Of a stretch of 64,000 nt of DNA, positions 8,207 through 17,600 are shown one piece after another. Origin of the DNA: Chryseosolibacter indicum. GTDB taxonomy: Bacteria; Bacteroidota; Bacteroidia; Cytophagales; Cyclobacteriaceae. The stretch lies in the NCBI RefSeq assembly GCF_018598585.1, contig NZ_JAHESD010000019.1:1-64000 (forward strand), given 5' to 3'. Under the pieces are notes generated by a model. The model was not told the DNA's origin, did not search any database, and saw nothing but the letters and a program-made list of their open reading frames with translations. Positions within the stretch are counted from its first letter, which is position 1. The number at the start of each line of letters is the position of its first letter. Position numbers and translations under genes: made by a program.

Positions 8207-10330
8207 ATGGGGTCAGCCTTTAAACCCCGATGCAACGTGAAAAATAATTTACTCTCTAATTTAACAAAAGGGAGCTACGCCAAGACTGGCTTTAGTTTTA
8301 TGGCGTGCCTTGCGCTAAGCGCTGGTCTACAGGCTCAAAACATCCCACAAGACACTGTTAAAGACAACACGACAAAAAATAAGACAGTTGCTGAGCAGTC
8401 CTTTGAAGAACTGTCAGCGATGTCATTAGAAGAATTGCTGAACCTTGAAATTACTGTGGCCTCAAAGTCGTCTGAAAAAATCTCAGATGCAGCAGGTGTT
8501 ATTTCCGTAATTACAAGGGATGAACTGGAAAGGTTTGGCGGAATCACTTTACGTGATGCGCTGGAACGTGTACCTAGCTTAACTGCAATACGCTCTTACT
8601 TCTCAGAAGGATATGGTCTTGCAAGCCGTGGTGATCAGCTAAGAATTAATTCAGGACATAACCTGATACTGATCAACGGACGCCCTACCCGGGAAATAGT
8701 TGAAGGTGGCATAAGCAGTGAAATGTATGCTGCATTTCCATTGAATATCATTGAACGCATTGAAGTAATCAGAGGTCCTGGATCTGTATTGTATGGATCA
8801 AATGCTTTCTCTACTGTTATTAACATTATTACACAGCGGAACGAAGAAAACAACCTCTCAGCAAGGTTATTGAGTGGTAGTAACAATGCGAAAGGTGGTA
8901 GCATACAAGGAGAAGCAAACCTGGGAGATCTGAACATTGTTGGCGCCGCCCGTTACATGGACAAAGGCGATTGGCGCGCAGCTTACAGAATGATTAATTT
9001 CTTTGATCCTACGGCAGGTCCTGTCTCAACGGACTCCTTACATGCAGATGAATCTTTTGGCAGTTATCTGGGTGCTACTTATAAAGGACTTAGCTTAACC
9101 GGATCTTACAATAAATTTACTACGACTGACTATCAGTTTGGTCCTCAGGACGACAATTGGTCGAAAGCGTTCGGAAACCTGGGATACAATTTAAAGGCGA
9201 ACCAAAACTGGGACATGTCATTCAATGTCACGTACAACTACGCAACCTTTAAATCGGGTCCCTTCCCTGGACTTACCCGTTACTCTAAAGACCTGGTAGC
9301 AGAATGGACAAATAGCCTCGCTGTAAACCAGAAATTGAAATTCACTTTTGGTGGACTTTACAACAGTAATATTGGTAAGGAGAACATGACTACTTTCATT
9401 CAACAGAGTGACATGACCTTAACAGAAGTTTCGATAAAAATTACAGACAAGAGCAGAGGAAGCTTGGCATTATACACTCAAGCAGACTACTATTTATTGG
9501 AAACACTAAAGTTAATTGCAGGGGTACAGGGAAATAAAGTAGACGGCCTTGACTTTGACTTGGTACCTCGTGGTGGTGTGGTATGGTATCCTGCTAAACG
9601 TGTTAACTTCAAAGCACTTTACAGTCAGGCATTCAGAGCACCAAGCATGGATGAATATTCGATGACCAGCACATCGCTCAATGGCAATCCTGACATCCGA
9701 CCAGAAAAAGTTGCAACTATGGACGTGGGTGTAAATTACTTTGGAGAGAAGGTACAAGGCGGCGTTAACTTTTTCCGCAGTACAATGACTGACATCATTG
9801 CCCCTGGCACACCTGATCAAAATAATTTAATGTACTACACAAACAAGGGAAAGGTAACTTTTAAAGGAATTGAGGTCGAAGGCAAATATTACATCTCCCA
9901 TGCGTTGTTCTTAACGGGATCAATGTTATACCAGGAAAATGAAAATGAAGATGGCATAACCAATAACAGCCCACTTGCAAACTTCGGCGCTAAAGGTGGT
10001 ATAAGCTATCGTTCCCAGAAAGGCTTTATCGTAAGCTTATTTGATATTTATCAGGGTAATCTTGACAAGAAATACACCACAGGTCCTTTCTCAAGTCTGA
10101 ATCCTAAAGCAGGAAGTTACAATGTCCTTAACCTTTATATAGACGCTGACCTGAATAAGATATTAAACCTGGCAATGAAGTCTAAACTAGGCTTGTTTGT
10201 TCAAGGTGATAATATTCTGGATAAAGAGATCTGGGGAGTGGATTGGGGTAATTCAATATCTCCTGGCAACGCCATTCCAGTAAACAGAGGAAGAATGATT
10301 TATGCCGGCTTACGTGCCTCATTAAAATAG
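8207..10330 (+). CDS. TonB-dependent outer-membrane receptor
   Basis: Outer-membrane beta-barrel that imports a ligand using TonB energy. After a signal peptide ending near LALSAGLQAQ, a plug domain is visible (SVITRDELERFGG, LRDALERVPSL, IEVIRGPGSVLYGSNAFSTV) and then a 22-strand-type barrel rich in alternating aromatic and polar residues. The C-terminus ends with a typical barrel strand (RMIYAGLRASLK). No carboxypeptidase-regulatory N-terminal domain and no SusD partner are present, so it resembles the FepA/CirA/BtuB class rather than a SusC glycan receptor; the ligand cannot be read from sequence. Possible starts are GTG 8168 (720 aa) and ATG 8207 (707 aa); I prefer the ATG. A terminator closes the gene. 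Confidence 0.88.
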   Translation: MGSAFKPRCNVKNNLLSNLTKGSYAKTGFSFMACLALSAGLQAQNIPQDTVKDNTTKNKTVAEQSFEELSAMSLEELLNLEITVASKSSEKISDAAGVISVITRDELERFGGITLRDALERVPSLTAIRSYFSEGYGLASRGDQLRINSGHNLILINGRPTREIVEGGISSEMYAAFPLNIIERIEVIRGPGSVLYGSNAFSTVINIITQRNEENNLSARLLSGSNNAKGGSIQGEANLGDLNIVGAARYMDKGDWRAAYRMINFFDPTAGPVSTDSLHADESFGSYLGATYKGLSLTGSYNKFTTTDYQFGPQDDNWSKAFGNLGYNLKANQNWDMSFNVTYNYATFKSGPFPGLTRYSKDLVAEWTNSLAVNQKLKFTFGGLYNSNIGKENMTTFIQQSDMTLTEVSIKITDKSRGSLALYTQADYYLLETLKLIAGVQGNKVDGLDFDLVPRGGVVWYPAKRVNFKALYSQAFRAPSMDEYSMTSTSLNGNPDIRPEKVATMDVGVNYFGEKVQGGVNFFRSTMTDIIAPGTPDQNNLMYYTNKGKVTFKGIEVEGKYYISHALFLTGSMLYQENENEDGITNNSPLANFGAKGGISYRSQKGFIVSLFDIYQGNLDKKYTTGPFSSLNPKAGSYNVLNLYIDADLNKILNLAMKSKLGLFVQGDNILDKEIWGVDWGNSISPGNAIPVNRGRMIYAGLRASLK

Positions 10331-10353
10331 ATACTGCTTGTTTATTTATACCT

Positions 10354-10386
10354 AAAGTCTGGGGCATTTGCTCCGGACTTTTTTAT
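10354..10386 (+). terminator. Intrinsic terminator of the TonB-dependent receptor
   Basis: A stem AAGTCTGG/CCGGACTT with one wobble pair encloses a short loop and is followed by a T-rich tail (TTTTTTATT). It lies 24 nt after the receptor stop. Confidence 0.8.
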
Positions 10387-10521
10387 TGAAATAACTTTAG
10401 TCAATCATTCCGAACACATTCTTCCTGCGTAAAATCAAAAAGAACCATGTCCAAACTGTTTGAATCACAGCTTTAACCTTATCCCAGCAAGAACCATTCT
10501 CATCGAATAGAAAGAAATTAG

Positions 10522-10529
10522 TATCTTTG
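10522..10529 (+). promoter_or_regulatory. Candidate -7 element (TATCTTTG) upstream of the DUF3857 gene
   Basis: A perfect match to the Bacteroidota -7 consensus TAnnTTTG. No clear TTG at the expected -33 distance. If used, the DUF3857 transcript would have a leader of roughly 140 nt. Confidence 0.35.
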
Positions 10530-10677
10530 AAACAACTCGAACGCAATCTTATAAAAAACAAAAGCCCCACATCAATGATAAGGTACATCCCGCATTCGTA
10601 CTCTCCAATTTATTATCCTTCTTGAATAGTTAAACATTACTTATACAATAATCAAAGACTCTCAATTTATCTGGAAT

Positions 10678-12666
10678 ATGCTAAAGTCGGTTAGTATCAT
10701 CGCAATACTTTATCTTTCAATAATCATTTCAAATGCACAAGTTACTGGTTTCCCTCAAGGTAGGATAAGCGTTGCTGATTTGAAGATGAAGATATATCCC
10801 TCAGATACCAGTGCCGTAGCTGTTATGCTCAATGAATTTGGAGATGCCCGTATTGAGAACGGCAACGACTTCAACCTTATTTTTACTTATCACGTATTGC
10901 TAAAAATACTTAAAACAGATGGCCTGGAGTATGCAAACTTTGAAATTCCGCTACGGAAGAACGAACAAAAAAAAGAGGCCCTAAAATCTGTTCAGGCTTC
11001 TTCATTTAATTTAGATAACTCCGGTAGTATTCAGGAAGTCAAATTGGTGGCTAAGAATGTATTTACAGAAGAAAGAAACAAATACTACGACGTTAAAAAG
11101 TTCGCGGTTCCAGGAGCACGTGTGGGTAGTGTAATTGAAATTGTATATGTACTGGAGTCTCCGTTTCTATACAATTTCCGCACGTGGGAATTTCAATCTG
11201 ATATTCCAAAAGTACAGAGTGAATATTGGACAACCATACCTGGCAACTACAGGTACCACACCACCCTTAAAGGTTTTTTGAACCTGGAGAAAAATGAAAG
11301 CGAGCTCGTGCGTGATTGTTTTTCGATAGGCGGAGGCGTAGCCGACTGTGCTGCATCTAAATATGCCATGAGTAATATCCCTGCGTTTGAGGAAGAAGAA
11401 TACATGACAGCGAAATCTAATTTCCTCTCTTCTATTAACTACGAATTAGAAGAGATCCATTATTTCGATGGTAGAAAAAACAGAATAACAAAAGAATGGA
11501 AGGATGTAGAAGAAGAGTTACGTCGTGATGAAGATTTTGGTATACAATTACGACGTGGCGGAAATGTTGTCGACAAGTACGTAGAATTATCTTACGGCCC
11601 TACTGATGAACCTCTTGTAAAAGCACAAAAAATCTATGAATTAATAAAAACAAAGTTTACCTGGAACGAAGTGATGGGCTTCCATAGTGAACATGGTTTG
11701 AAGAAGGCATTTGAGACCGGTAGCGGTAACGTAGGCGATATAAACCTAACACTCATAGCTGCGCTGGAACATGCTGGCTTAGATGTAGAACCTATGATTT
11801 TATCTACCCGCAAGAACGGTCTTGTCATCGAGCTCTTTCCTGTCATAAGCGATTTTAACTATGTAGTCGCCAAACTAAACATACAGGACAAGGTATATTT
11901 GCTTGATGCCACCGACAAACTTCTCTCCTTTGGTCTTCTTCCGGAGAGATGTCTTAACGGAAAGGGGCGAGTTCTTGGAAAAAAGCAATCGTACTGGCAT
12001 GAAATAAAACCTCAAAGTAAGGACAGGTTAATCTCCAGTACTACACTGAAATTAGAAAGCGATGGTAAAATAACCGGAACCTTTCATCTGAATCATGTAG
12101 GATACGATGCGGTAGATAAAAGAAAAGCAATTTTCGCTTTTGGCTCACATGAAGCCTATATTGAGAAACTACAGAAGAACTGGCATAACGTACACATCAA
12201 AAAGTTCGACTTCAAAAACCTGGAAGATGTCAATTCATCCTTTTCAGAAAAATTTGAAATAGAAATTGAACCAGACGGAACAAACTCAGATCATATCCTA
12301 TTTCATCCCTTCATGCATAATCGTTGGGAAAAGAACCCGTTTAAACTTGCCAACCGTTTATATCCAGTAGACTTCGGTGCACCCCTTGAAGAAACGTTTA
12401 TCATTACGCTGGAATTTCCTAAAGAATACGAGGTCGTTGAAATTCCTAAAAACATCGGATTAGCCCTACCCAATTCAGGAGGAAGACTGCTCATGACTAC
12501 GCAAATGGAAAGTAATATACTCACACTGAGTTTCAGCTTTCAAATAGCAAAAACGGTTTACAGTGCTGAAGAATATCAATATTTAAAAGAGTTGTTTAAC
12601 AATGTTGTTCAGGCTCAGAACTCCATAGTGTTACTGAAGCTAAAGAATAAATTCGCTGAAAACTAA
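10678..12666 (+). CDS. Secreted DUF3857 / transglutaminase-like protein
   Basis: 662 residues with a signal peptide (residues 1-20), a DUF3857 domain (about 45-220) and a transglutaminase-like core (about 300-420), then a C-terminal beta domain. The core has the region KAFETGSGNVGDINLTLIAA, where the family catalytic Cys would sit before G-D; here it is Val. The usual catalytic His position (before the YLLDATD strand) reads Asn in DFNYVVAKL. Both catalytic residues therefore seem absent, as in many Bacteroidota members of this family, so it is probably a non-enzymatic secreted protein. It stands alone, with a possible promoter about 150 nt upstream. Function unknown. Confidence 0.8.
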   Translation: MLKSVSIIAILYLSIIISNAQVTGFPQGRISVADLKMKIYPSDTSAVAVMLNEFGDARIENGNDFNLIFTYHVLLKILKTDGLEYANFEIPLRKNEQKKEALKSVQASSFNLDNSGSIQEVKLVAKNVFTEERNKYYDVKKFAVPGARVGSVIEIVYVLESPFLYNFRTWEFQSDIPKVQSEYWTTIPGNYRYHTTLKGFLNLEKNESELVRDCFSIGGGVADCAASKYAMSNIPAFEEEEYMTAKSNFLSSINYELEEIHYFDGRKNRITKEWKDVEEELRRDEDFGIQLRRGGNVVDKYVELSYGPTDEPLVKAQKIYELIKTKFTWNEVMGFHSEHGLKKAFETGSGNVGDINLTLIAALEHAGLDVEPMILSTRKNGLVIELFPVISDFNYVVAKLNIQDKVYLLDATDKLLSFGLLPERCLNGKGRVLGKKQSYWHEIKPQSKDRLISSTTLKLESDGKITGTFHLNHVGYDAVDKRKAIFAFGSHEAYIEKLQKNWHNVHIKKFDFKNLEDVNSSFSEKFEIEIEPDGTNSDHILFHPFMHNRWEKNPFKLANRLYPVDFGAPLEETFIITLEFPKEYEVVEIPKNIGLALPNSGGRLLMTTQMESNILTLSFSFQIAKTVYSAEEYQYLKELFNNVVQAQNSIVLLKLKNKFAEN

Positions 12667-12836
12667 AAGCTTTTAATTTGGATTTGAGGTGAATGGGGTG
12701 CTTAATCAGAGAATAGACAGAGGAAACTTTAAGTATCCTGTGTATAAACAGACAATCGAGGATTGGCATAAAGATCAAAATTATGACATATGGCGGATAG
12801 CAGCTGCAGTTCAATTTTCTTGCATTCGTTATAATA

Positions 12837-12844
12837 TAGCTTTG
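12837..12844 (+). promoter_or_regulatory. Candidate -7 element (TAGCTTTG) of the 12856 gene
   Basis: Perfect match to TAnnTTTG, 12 nt before the ATG. A TTTT/TTG tract (12815-12822) lies upstream near the -33 position. The transcript would have an almost absent leader. Confidence 0.45.
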
Positions 12845-12855
12845 CGAAAAAAAAT

Positions 12856-13836
12856 ATGAAAAAGACACTACTCGCAATTATTATCCTTTTTAATTGTTTA
12901 ACAACACTTATTGCCCAACCTTCTTTTACTGTATCCGATAAAGAAGATGCCAGAAAAATTAAGGAAACCGTACTCGCGGTTGTGATTAAGCAAACAGACG
13001 AAAAAACCATTAAACGTCTTAGCAAAAAACCTGAGGATTTAAAGAGTTATGAAACAAGTATTACATCCCTTAATAAATTTATTAAGGATGCGGTTTCCAA
13101 AGAATGGCATTTTTCAAATGAAGTAAGATATATAACTGAAGAAGAAGCACAAAAGATAAAAGACGAAAAAAATGGTGACTATAGTCTCTTAGAAGTCACG
13201 GAAATCAAGAACTACAAAGTAGGTGATTTTTATTCACCAAATGCTAACTACGGGTTTAATTCCGCAAGAGATTTAGCTTACCACATGTCGTCGTCAGGTA
13301 AGTCAACAGCGCTTGTTATAACCAATGGAAAAAATCCCAATAAAGAAATTGTCTACTCCTACTTGCCTGCTGTTGGTGTTTCTCCCGGAACAGTGACCTT
13401 TATGATTCTTCATTTAGAAAATCAATTGAATGACTGCTTAACAAGAGATATTAACAGTCTATCGGATTTGAAAAAGGATATTGAAAAGAGAAAGGACGCT
13501 TTAAAGACAAAAACGGTTATCATTTTCGATCCCCTTATCAGCAAGGGTCTTCAAAAAACAATAGATAAAAAAGAGCTTGAAAAACACTACAAGTACAAAT
13601 ATAGTGTAGTACCTTTTGAGAAGGCTGATGAATTAATTGCATCCAAAAACAAAGACTACGCTTATATATGGGCTGTGCCTGCAGGTGCTTCAAATGGAGG
13701 CCGAGAGCTTTTCAATTATTATTTTATAGATGGAGAAGATGCCCGTATCTTGTTTATGACAGGTACGGCAGTTGTTGGAGCAAATGGAGATTTTCATCAA
13801 GCTCATTTTGCTATGGCAAATAAATCTTTGAAGTAG
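12856..13836 (+). CDS. Secreted protein of unknown function
   Basis: 326 residues with a clear signal peptide (MKKTLLAIIILFNCLTTLIAQ). I do not recognise a family. The mature part starts with a charged, Lys-rich helical region (about 25-100), continues with a mixed alpha/beta part containing two repeated-looking phrases with positively charged turns, and ends in a compact region with GGRELFNYYFIDGEDARILF near residues 285-305. No cysteine pair, lipobox or catalytic motif stands out. It has its own candidate promoter immediately upstream and no operon partner. Confidence 0.65.
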   Translation: MKKTLLAIIILFNCLTTLIAQPSFTVSDKEDARKIKETVLAVVIKQTDEKTIKRLSKKPEDLKSYETSITSLNKFIKDAVSKEWHFSNEVRYITEEEAQKIKDEKNGDYSLLEVTEIKNYKVGDFYSPNANYGFNSARDLAYHMSSSGKSTALVITNGKNPNKEIVYSYLPAVGVSPGTVTFMILHLENQLNDCLTRDINSLSDLKKDIEKRKDALKTKTVIIFDPLISKGLQKTIDKKELEKHYKYKYSVVPFEKADELIASKNKDYAYIWAVPAGASNGGRELFNYYFIDGEDARILFMTGTAVVGANGDFHQAHFAMANKSLK

Positions 13837-14002
13837 TTAATATTCAAAGCAGTATCTAAATAATAACACATGCTACCAACCCAGAGTCGTCAGTTCATTT
13901 AAAGGCTCTGGGCCTCTTTAACGCTTTTCTAGATAGAAGATTTTGATTTTCCAACCTAGCCGTGCATATCATTATGGCACACGCCACAGACGTGCGCCAG
14001 CA
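13837..14002. other. Intergenic region with a GC-rich hairpin
   Basis: Sequence between the unknown secreted protein and the XRE remnant. It has a weak hairpin CCAGAG...CTCTGG near 13878-13908 and a stronger GC-rich one at 13976-13998, but no supported gene. Confidence 0.4.
13976..13998. repeat. GC-rich imperfect hairpin
   Basis: Arms GGCACACGCC and GACGTGCGCC (8 of 10 pairs) around a 3-nt loop. The local base composition is clearly more GC-rich than the flanks. It sits directly before the truncated regulator reading frame, so it may mark an old recombination or element boundary. Confidence 0.45.
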
Positions 14003-14173
14003 ATGGGGTTTAAGGATGTAAACTCGTTCGACAAGTCTCTAGCAGAAAAACTCGCCTTCATTGAACAGCTCGACAAAAAAGACAAGATTGCCTTCTATGC
14101 TGTGCTCGATGCCTTCATCGGTAAGAAAAAACTAAAGGACGCCCTCTCGAACGTCCTTTCTGATGTGAAGTAA
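14003..14173 (+). pseudogene. Remnant of an XRE-family HTH regulator (C-terminal tail only)
   Basis: The 56-residue frame (MGFKDVNSFDKSLAEKLAF... to ...KKKLKDALSNVLSDVK) resembles the C-terminal tail of small Bacteroidota XRE repressors (pattern 'SLxEKxxLIEQLDxKEKxxxxxIIDxFIxKKKLKDxLSNxL'). The N-terminal helix-turn-helix half expected in a roughly 110-residue protein is missing; upstream sequence in this frame is GC-rich and unlike that domain. I therefore read it as a truncated remnant. A short expressed protein cannot be excluded. Confidence 0.5.
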
Positions 14174-14187
14174 AAAACAAATACGTA

Positions 14188-14658
14188 CTACGCATACTTA
14201 TCTGTCAATAAAAACAAACAACTAAATAGCAAGAAAATAATCGTAGCTATCGCATAGTATGTTCTTTTAGAACTGATTCGAAGTATCTCAAAAGTTCTCT
14301 TTTGATTGATTAAAACCATAAAGCCGACAATAGCTGCCAAATGAAGCAAATAAAAAATTAGGTCACTACCGCTTTCTTTTATGACGCTAACGCCAGCAAA
14401 AACAAATCCCATTGCCGATACAGGCATCAATAAAATCCACCCGATTGGCTTTTTCATCAGTACGGCTGTAATTCCTGCTATCCAAACCAACCAATAGACC
14501 AAAATCAAGTATGCCCAACCTAATGAAATAGGATATCCAAAAACGTCTTTACTTAAGCCTAGCAGAGAAGGGTAATCATAGATTACAGCCATTTGCTCAA
14601 TTGCCCGGTAAATGCAATACAATAAAGCAGCTATATAAAAAATTTTGTACGTCTTCAT
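14188..14658 (-). CDS. Small polytopic membrane protein; putative immunity protein of the Rhs toxin
   Basis: 156 residues with about five membrane segments (roughly residues 7-25, 44-66, 70-92, 98-116 and 133-150). I recognise no named family. Its ATG begins one base after the TGA of the 2037-residue Rhs gene (TGAGATG), so it is translationally coupled to it and must be on the same transcript. In polymorphic toxin loci the gene directly behind the toxin tip normally encodes immunity, and multi-spanning membrane immunity proteins are known. The assignment as immunity is by position only; an alternative is an unrelated membrane protein. Confidence 0.6.
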   Translation of the reverse strand: MKTYKIFYIAALLYCIYRAIEQMAVIYDYPSLLGLSKDVFGYPISLGWAYLILVYWLVWIAGITAVLMKKPIGWILLMPVSAMGFVFAGVSVIKESGSDLIFYLLHLAAIVGFMVLINQKRTFEILRISSKRTYYAIATIIFLLFSCLFLLTDKYA

Positions 14659-14659
14659 C

Positions 14660-17600
14660 TCAATTCCTAAGTTTCTCTTTCTTCGTTACAGGCTGGACAG
14701 TAATTGGCGATCGGCTACCACCTCCGTAAATAAGCCGCTGTGGCTGTCCTAATTCAAAAGAAACCTGATTAGTCCTGTTCATAGCTCTTTCTTCAGATTT
14801 CCTTTTTGCTTCTCCAACAGGCATTTGCCTAGCATCATTCACATAGGTTCCATCTATAATATCTTTTGCATGAGAAAGTTCATGGACTAAAGTAGTATGC
14901 GATTGAGATTTTTGGTCATCCACTTGAACCCCGTTGATTTGTGAATACTCCACATCGGCATTTAATGTTCCATTAGGCCCTCCTGGTTTCTCCTCAGTGT
15001 TAGAGGATAACACGTGGTCTTCATCTCCCGAACCTTCACTGAATAAATTCATAATTGCTCCAATGACGCTATAGGCTTCTGATACATTAACATCGTTCGT
15101 ATGTTCATCTAAGAATTTGAATAATTCTTTTCCTGCGTCAGTTTTTTCAATCTCAGCTCTATCCTTCTGGTACTGTTGCTTAAATTCATCAGAACCATTT
15201 ACCCTGATTGTATCACCTAGAGGGTCACTATAAAGAATAGGGTTGTTGCTCATCGCTGCGTATGGGCTCATTCTCTCATCGGGTTTAGGGTCAATACTCC
15301 ACCATCGTCCAATGGCTGGGTCGTAGTTTCTAAATTCAGCCGCATAGATACCCAAGCCCAATTCATCTTGCTCCTCGATGCCATTAAACTTGTATTGATT
15401 CGGTGTGGAGTTCTCTCTGGAGTACGAGTTAAAGGCGAGACCGAACGGATAGTAATCCTGTGTTTGTATAACAGGCGACTTAATATGCACCACCTTAAAG
15501 TCATCAAAGAACACCTCAACGGGAGTTTCGTTCTCGTTGCTGAGGTAAATATATACAAATCCTGCTTGTTTTATCTCTAGCGGTGCCGTTCTGTATAGGC
15601 GCTGGTGTGGGATGTTACTCCCTGTTTCCTTCGCTTCAATGCCTATCTGCATGTAGCCGCTCTCTTCTATCAGGGGATTATAATCGCGGTCAAATACAAG
15701 CCAGGTGATAAAAGCCTTCGGTGCTTGTTCATTTATTTGAGGCCTTGCAAGCAGTCCCGCATAAGGGAATACGGTATTACCAATGCTTCCTGCTGCTCCC
15801 CCATCAATCACACCTGCTGAACTTCCTTCCGCGTATTGGGTTAAGAAGTCCTTAACCGAAGCATTCCAATTAGCTTTGTTCGGATCAAGTTGAAGATACT
15901 TTGCCCAAACTTCCATGTTGATCTTATCCCCGGGCATTACGCTTAACGAGCGGGCCAGTCCGTATACGGCATTGGTATTGCCTCCGGTCAAGCGTGTGGC
16001 ATTATGGGTGGCCCCTCCAGGTGTGTGATCATCAGTCCTGTCGAACAACGGATGGTTTACCTTAATGGCCTCATTGTAATACAGGTAATTAGTTTCTTCC
16101 TCCTCAGCATTCGCATCTTCCATCGTCGCTATGCTTTCCTCTACCTCCTCTTTGCTGGTGAAGGTAAGGCGTACGTTGCCCAGGTGATCTTTCAGGTGGT
16201 ACTGGTACTCCGGCGTTGATCCTGTCATCACTACTCTACCCTCCTCGTGGTTTATAAACTGGAGTTCGTTATTCTCATATACAAATTCTCCCTGGTAGTC
16301 CGTGGTTCTAGGCGTAGTGCCAAAGACCTGTTGTCTTAGCTTTCTTCCGGTAGCATCGTAGGTGTATTCAATGTACTCGGTTTCGCTCTTGCTGACCTTT
16401 ACAGGAAGGTTGAGATGGTTATAGGTAATGGAGGTGATGCCTTTGTTTGCATCCTTTGTCATATTACCATTAGCATCGTACGTATATTCATTATCAGCTT
16501 TTACCTCTTCTTTAAAGCCCTGTTCTGAAAGATTCTTTTCGATCGCATCATCTATCCGTGTTACCTGGTTTCCTGTATAAGTGTAGGTAAGCTGATCCAT
16601 CGGTCCATAAGGCAAAGGTGAACCGTCTTTCTTGCCATTGCGGGTAAGACTTAGAATATTTCCGTTTAGGTCATATCGCGGACTATTGCCGTTTGGAGTT
16701 CCAATCTTTTCATTGAATCTTCCGTTTGTCCCAGGCGTGGTTGCGTTGAAGTAGTTTGCATCGGTGAGCCTGTTCATCGGGTCGTAGTAAAACCCATACG
16801 ACTGCTCATCCACTCCTGCTCCCTTCCATACAATCTCACTGATGTTGCCATTGTATTGTGCGGTTCCGCCATGAGGTGAAGGATTATTATACTTCAACTC
16901 CATGCTGAAAAAGTCGTCAGGCTCCGGTGCTGCCACATCGTTGATTTTCTCTAACCAGCCACGGATGTTGTAGCGGTAGTCAACGGACTGCTTAAATGCA
17001 CCTGAAGGTAAAGTGCCGTGTAGTTTTTTTGTCACCAGTTGGCCTAGCTCGTTGTACTCATTCTTTGCCAAAAGAATATCATCAGCTCCATTGATAGAAT
17101 GCCAGGTCTCCAATAACCGCCCGGCATGATCATACTCAAACCTTCTGTCAACAAGCTGAGAATTATGGCGTGTTCTGGTTTTTAACACTTTCCCTACAAA
17201 GTCGTAGAGGTTTGTTAACTTGTCTGTGCCACCAAGGTGATTGTCAGCAATTGTTTGGGCAAGCCTGTACTTATCATCGTAGTAGTTTACTGACTTAAGC
17301 CAGGTATTTAATCCATCCAGTACTTTTGTTTTGCCACCGGTAACCTGTCCTTTAACAAATGGAAAATGATTGTCGGGCTGCTCATACAAAACACCATGGG
17401 GTGTAGCTGAGAGGTTTTCGTCTGTGTAGTTATAACCTGTCCAGGAAGAAAGGAAATCATAGTCATCGTAATACGTTACCGTAAGGTACTTGCTTTCGTC
17501 AGCAACGTTAGGATAAGCATTATTGGTATAGCCATGCACAGCAGATCCCCTTGTCTCAACGTATGTACCTGGATCTTTAACTTCATCTCTAAGGTTTTCT

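Larger units (their letters stand above)
10331..10677. other. 347-nt intergenic region before the DUF3857 gene
   Basis: Contains the receptor's terminator and, at 10522-10529, a good -7 promoter element. Otherwise AT-rich sequence with no reading frame I can support on either strand. Confidence 0.5.

Noticed and set aside
10397-10588. Minus-strand 63-codon reading frame in the gap before the DUF3857 gene
   Set aside because: Composition and lack of any family pattern suggest chance; it would run through the candidate promoter of the next gene.
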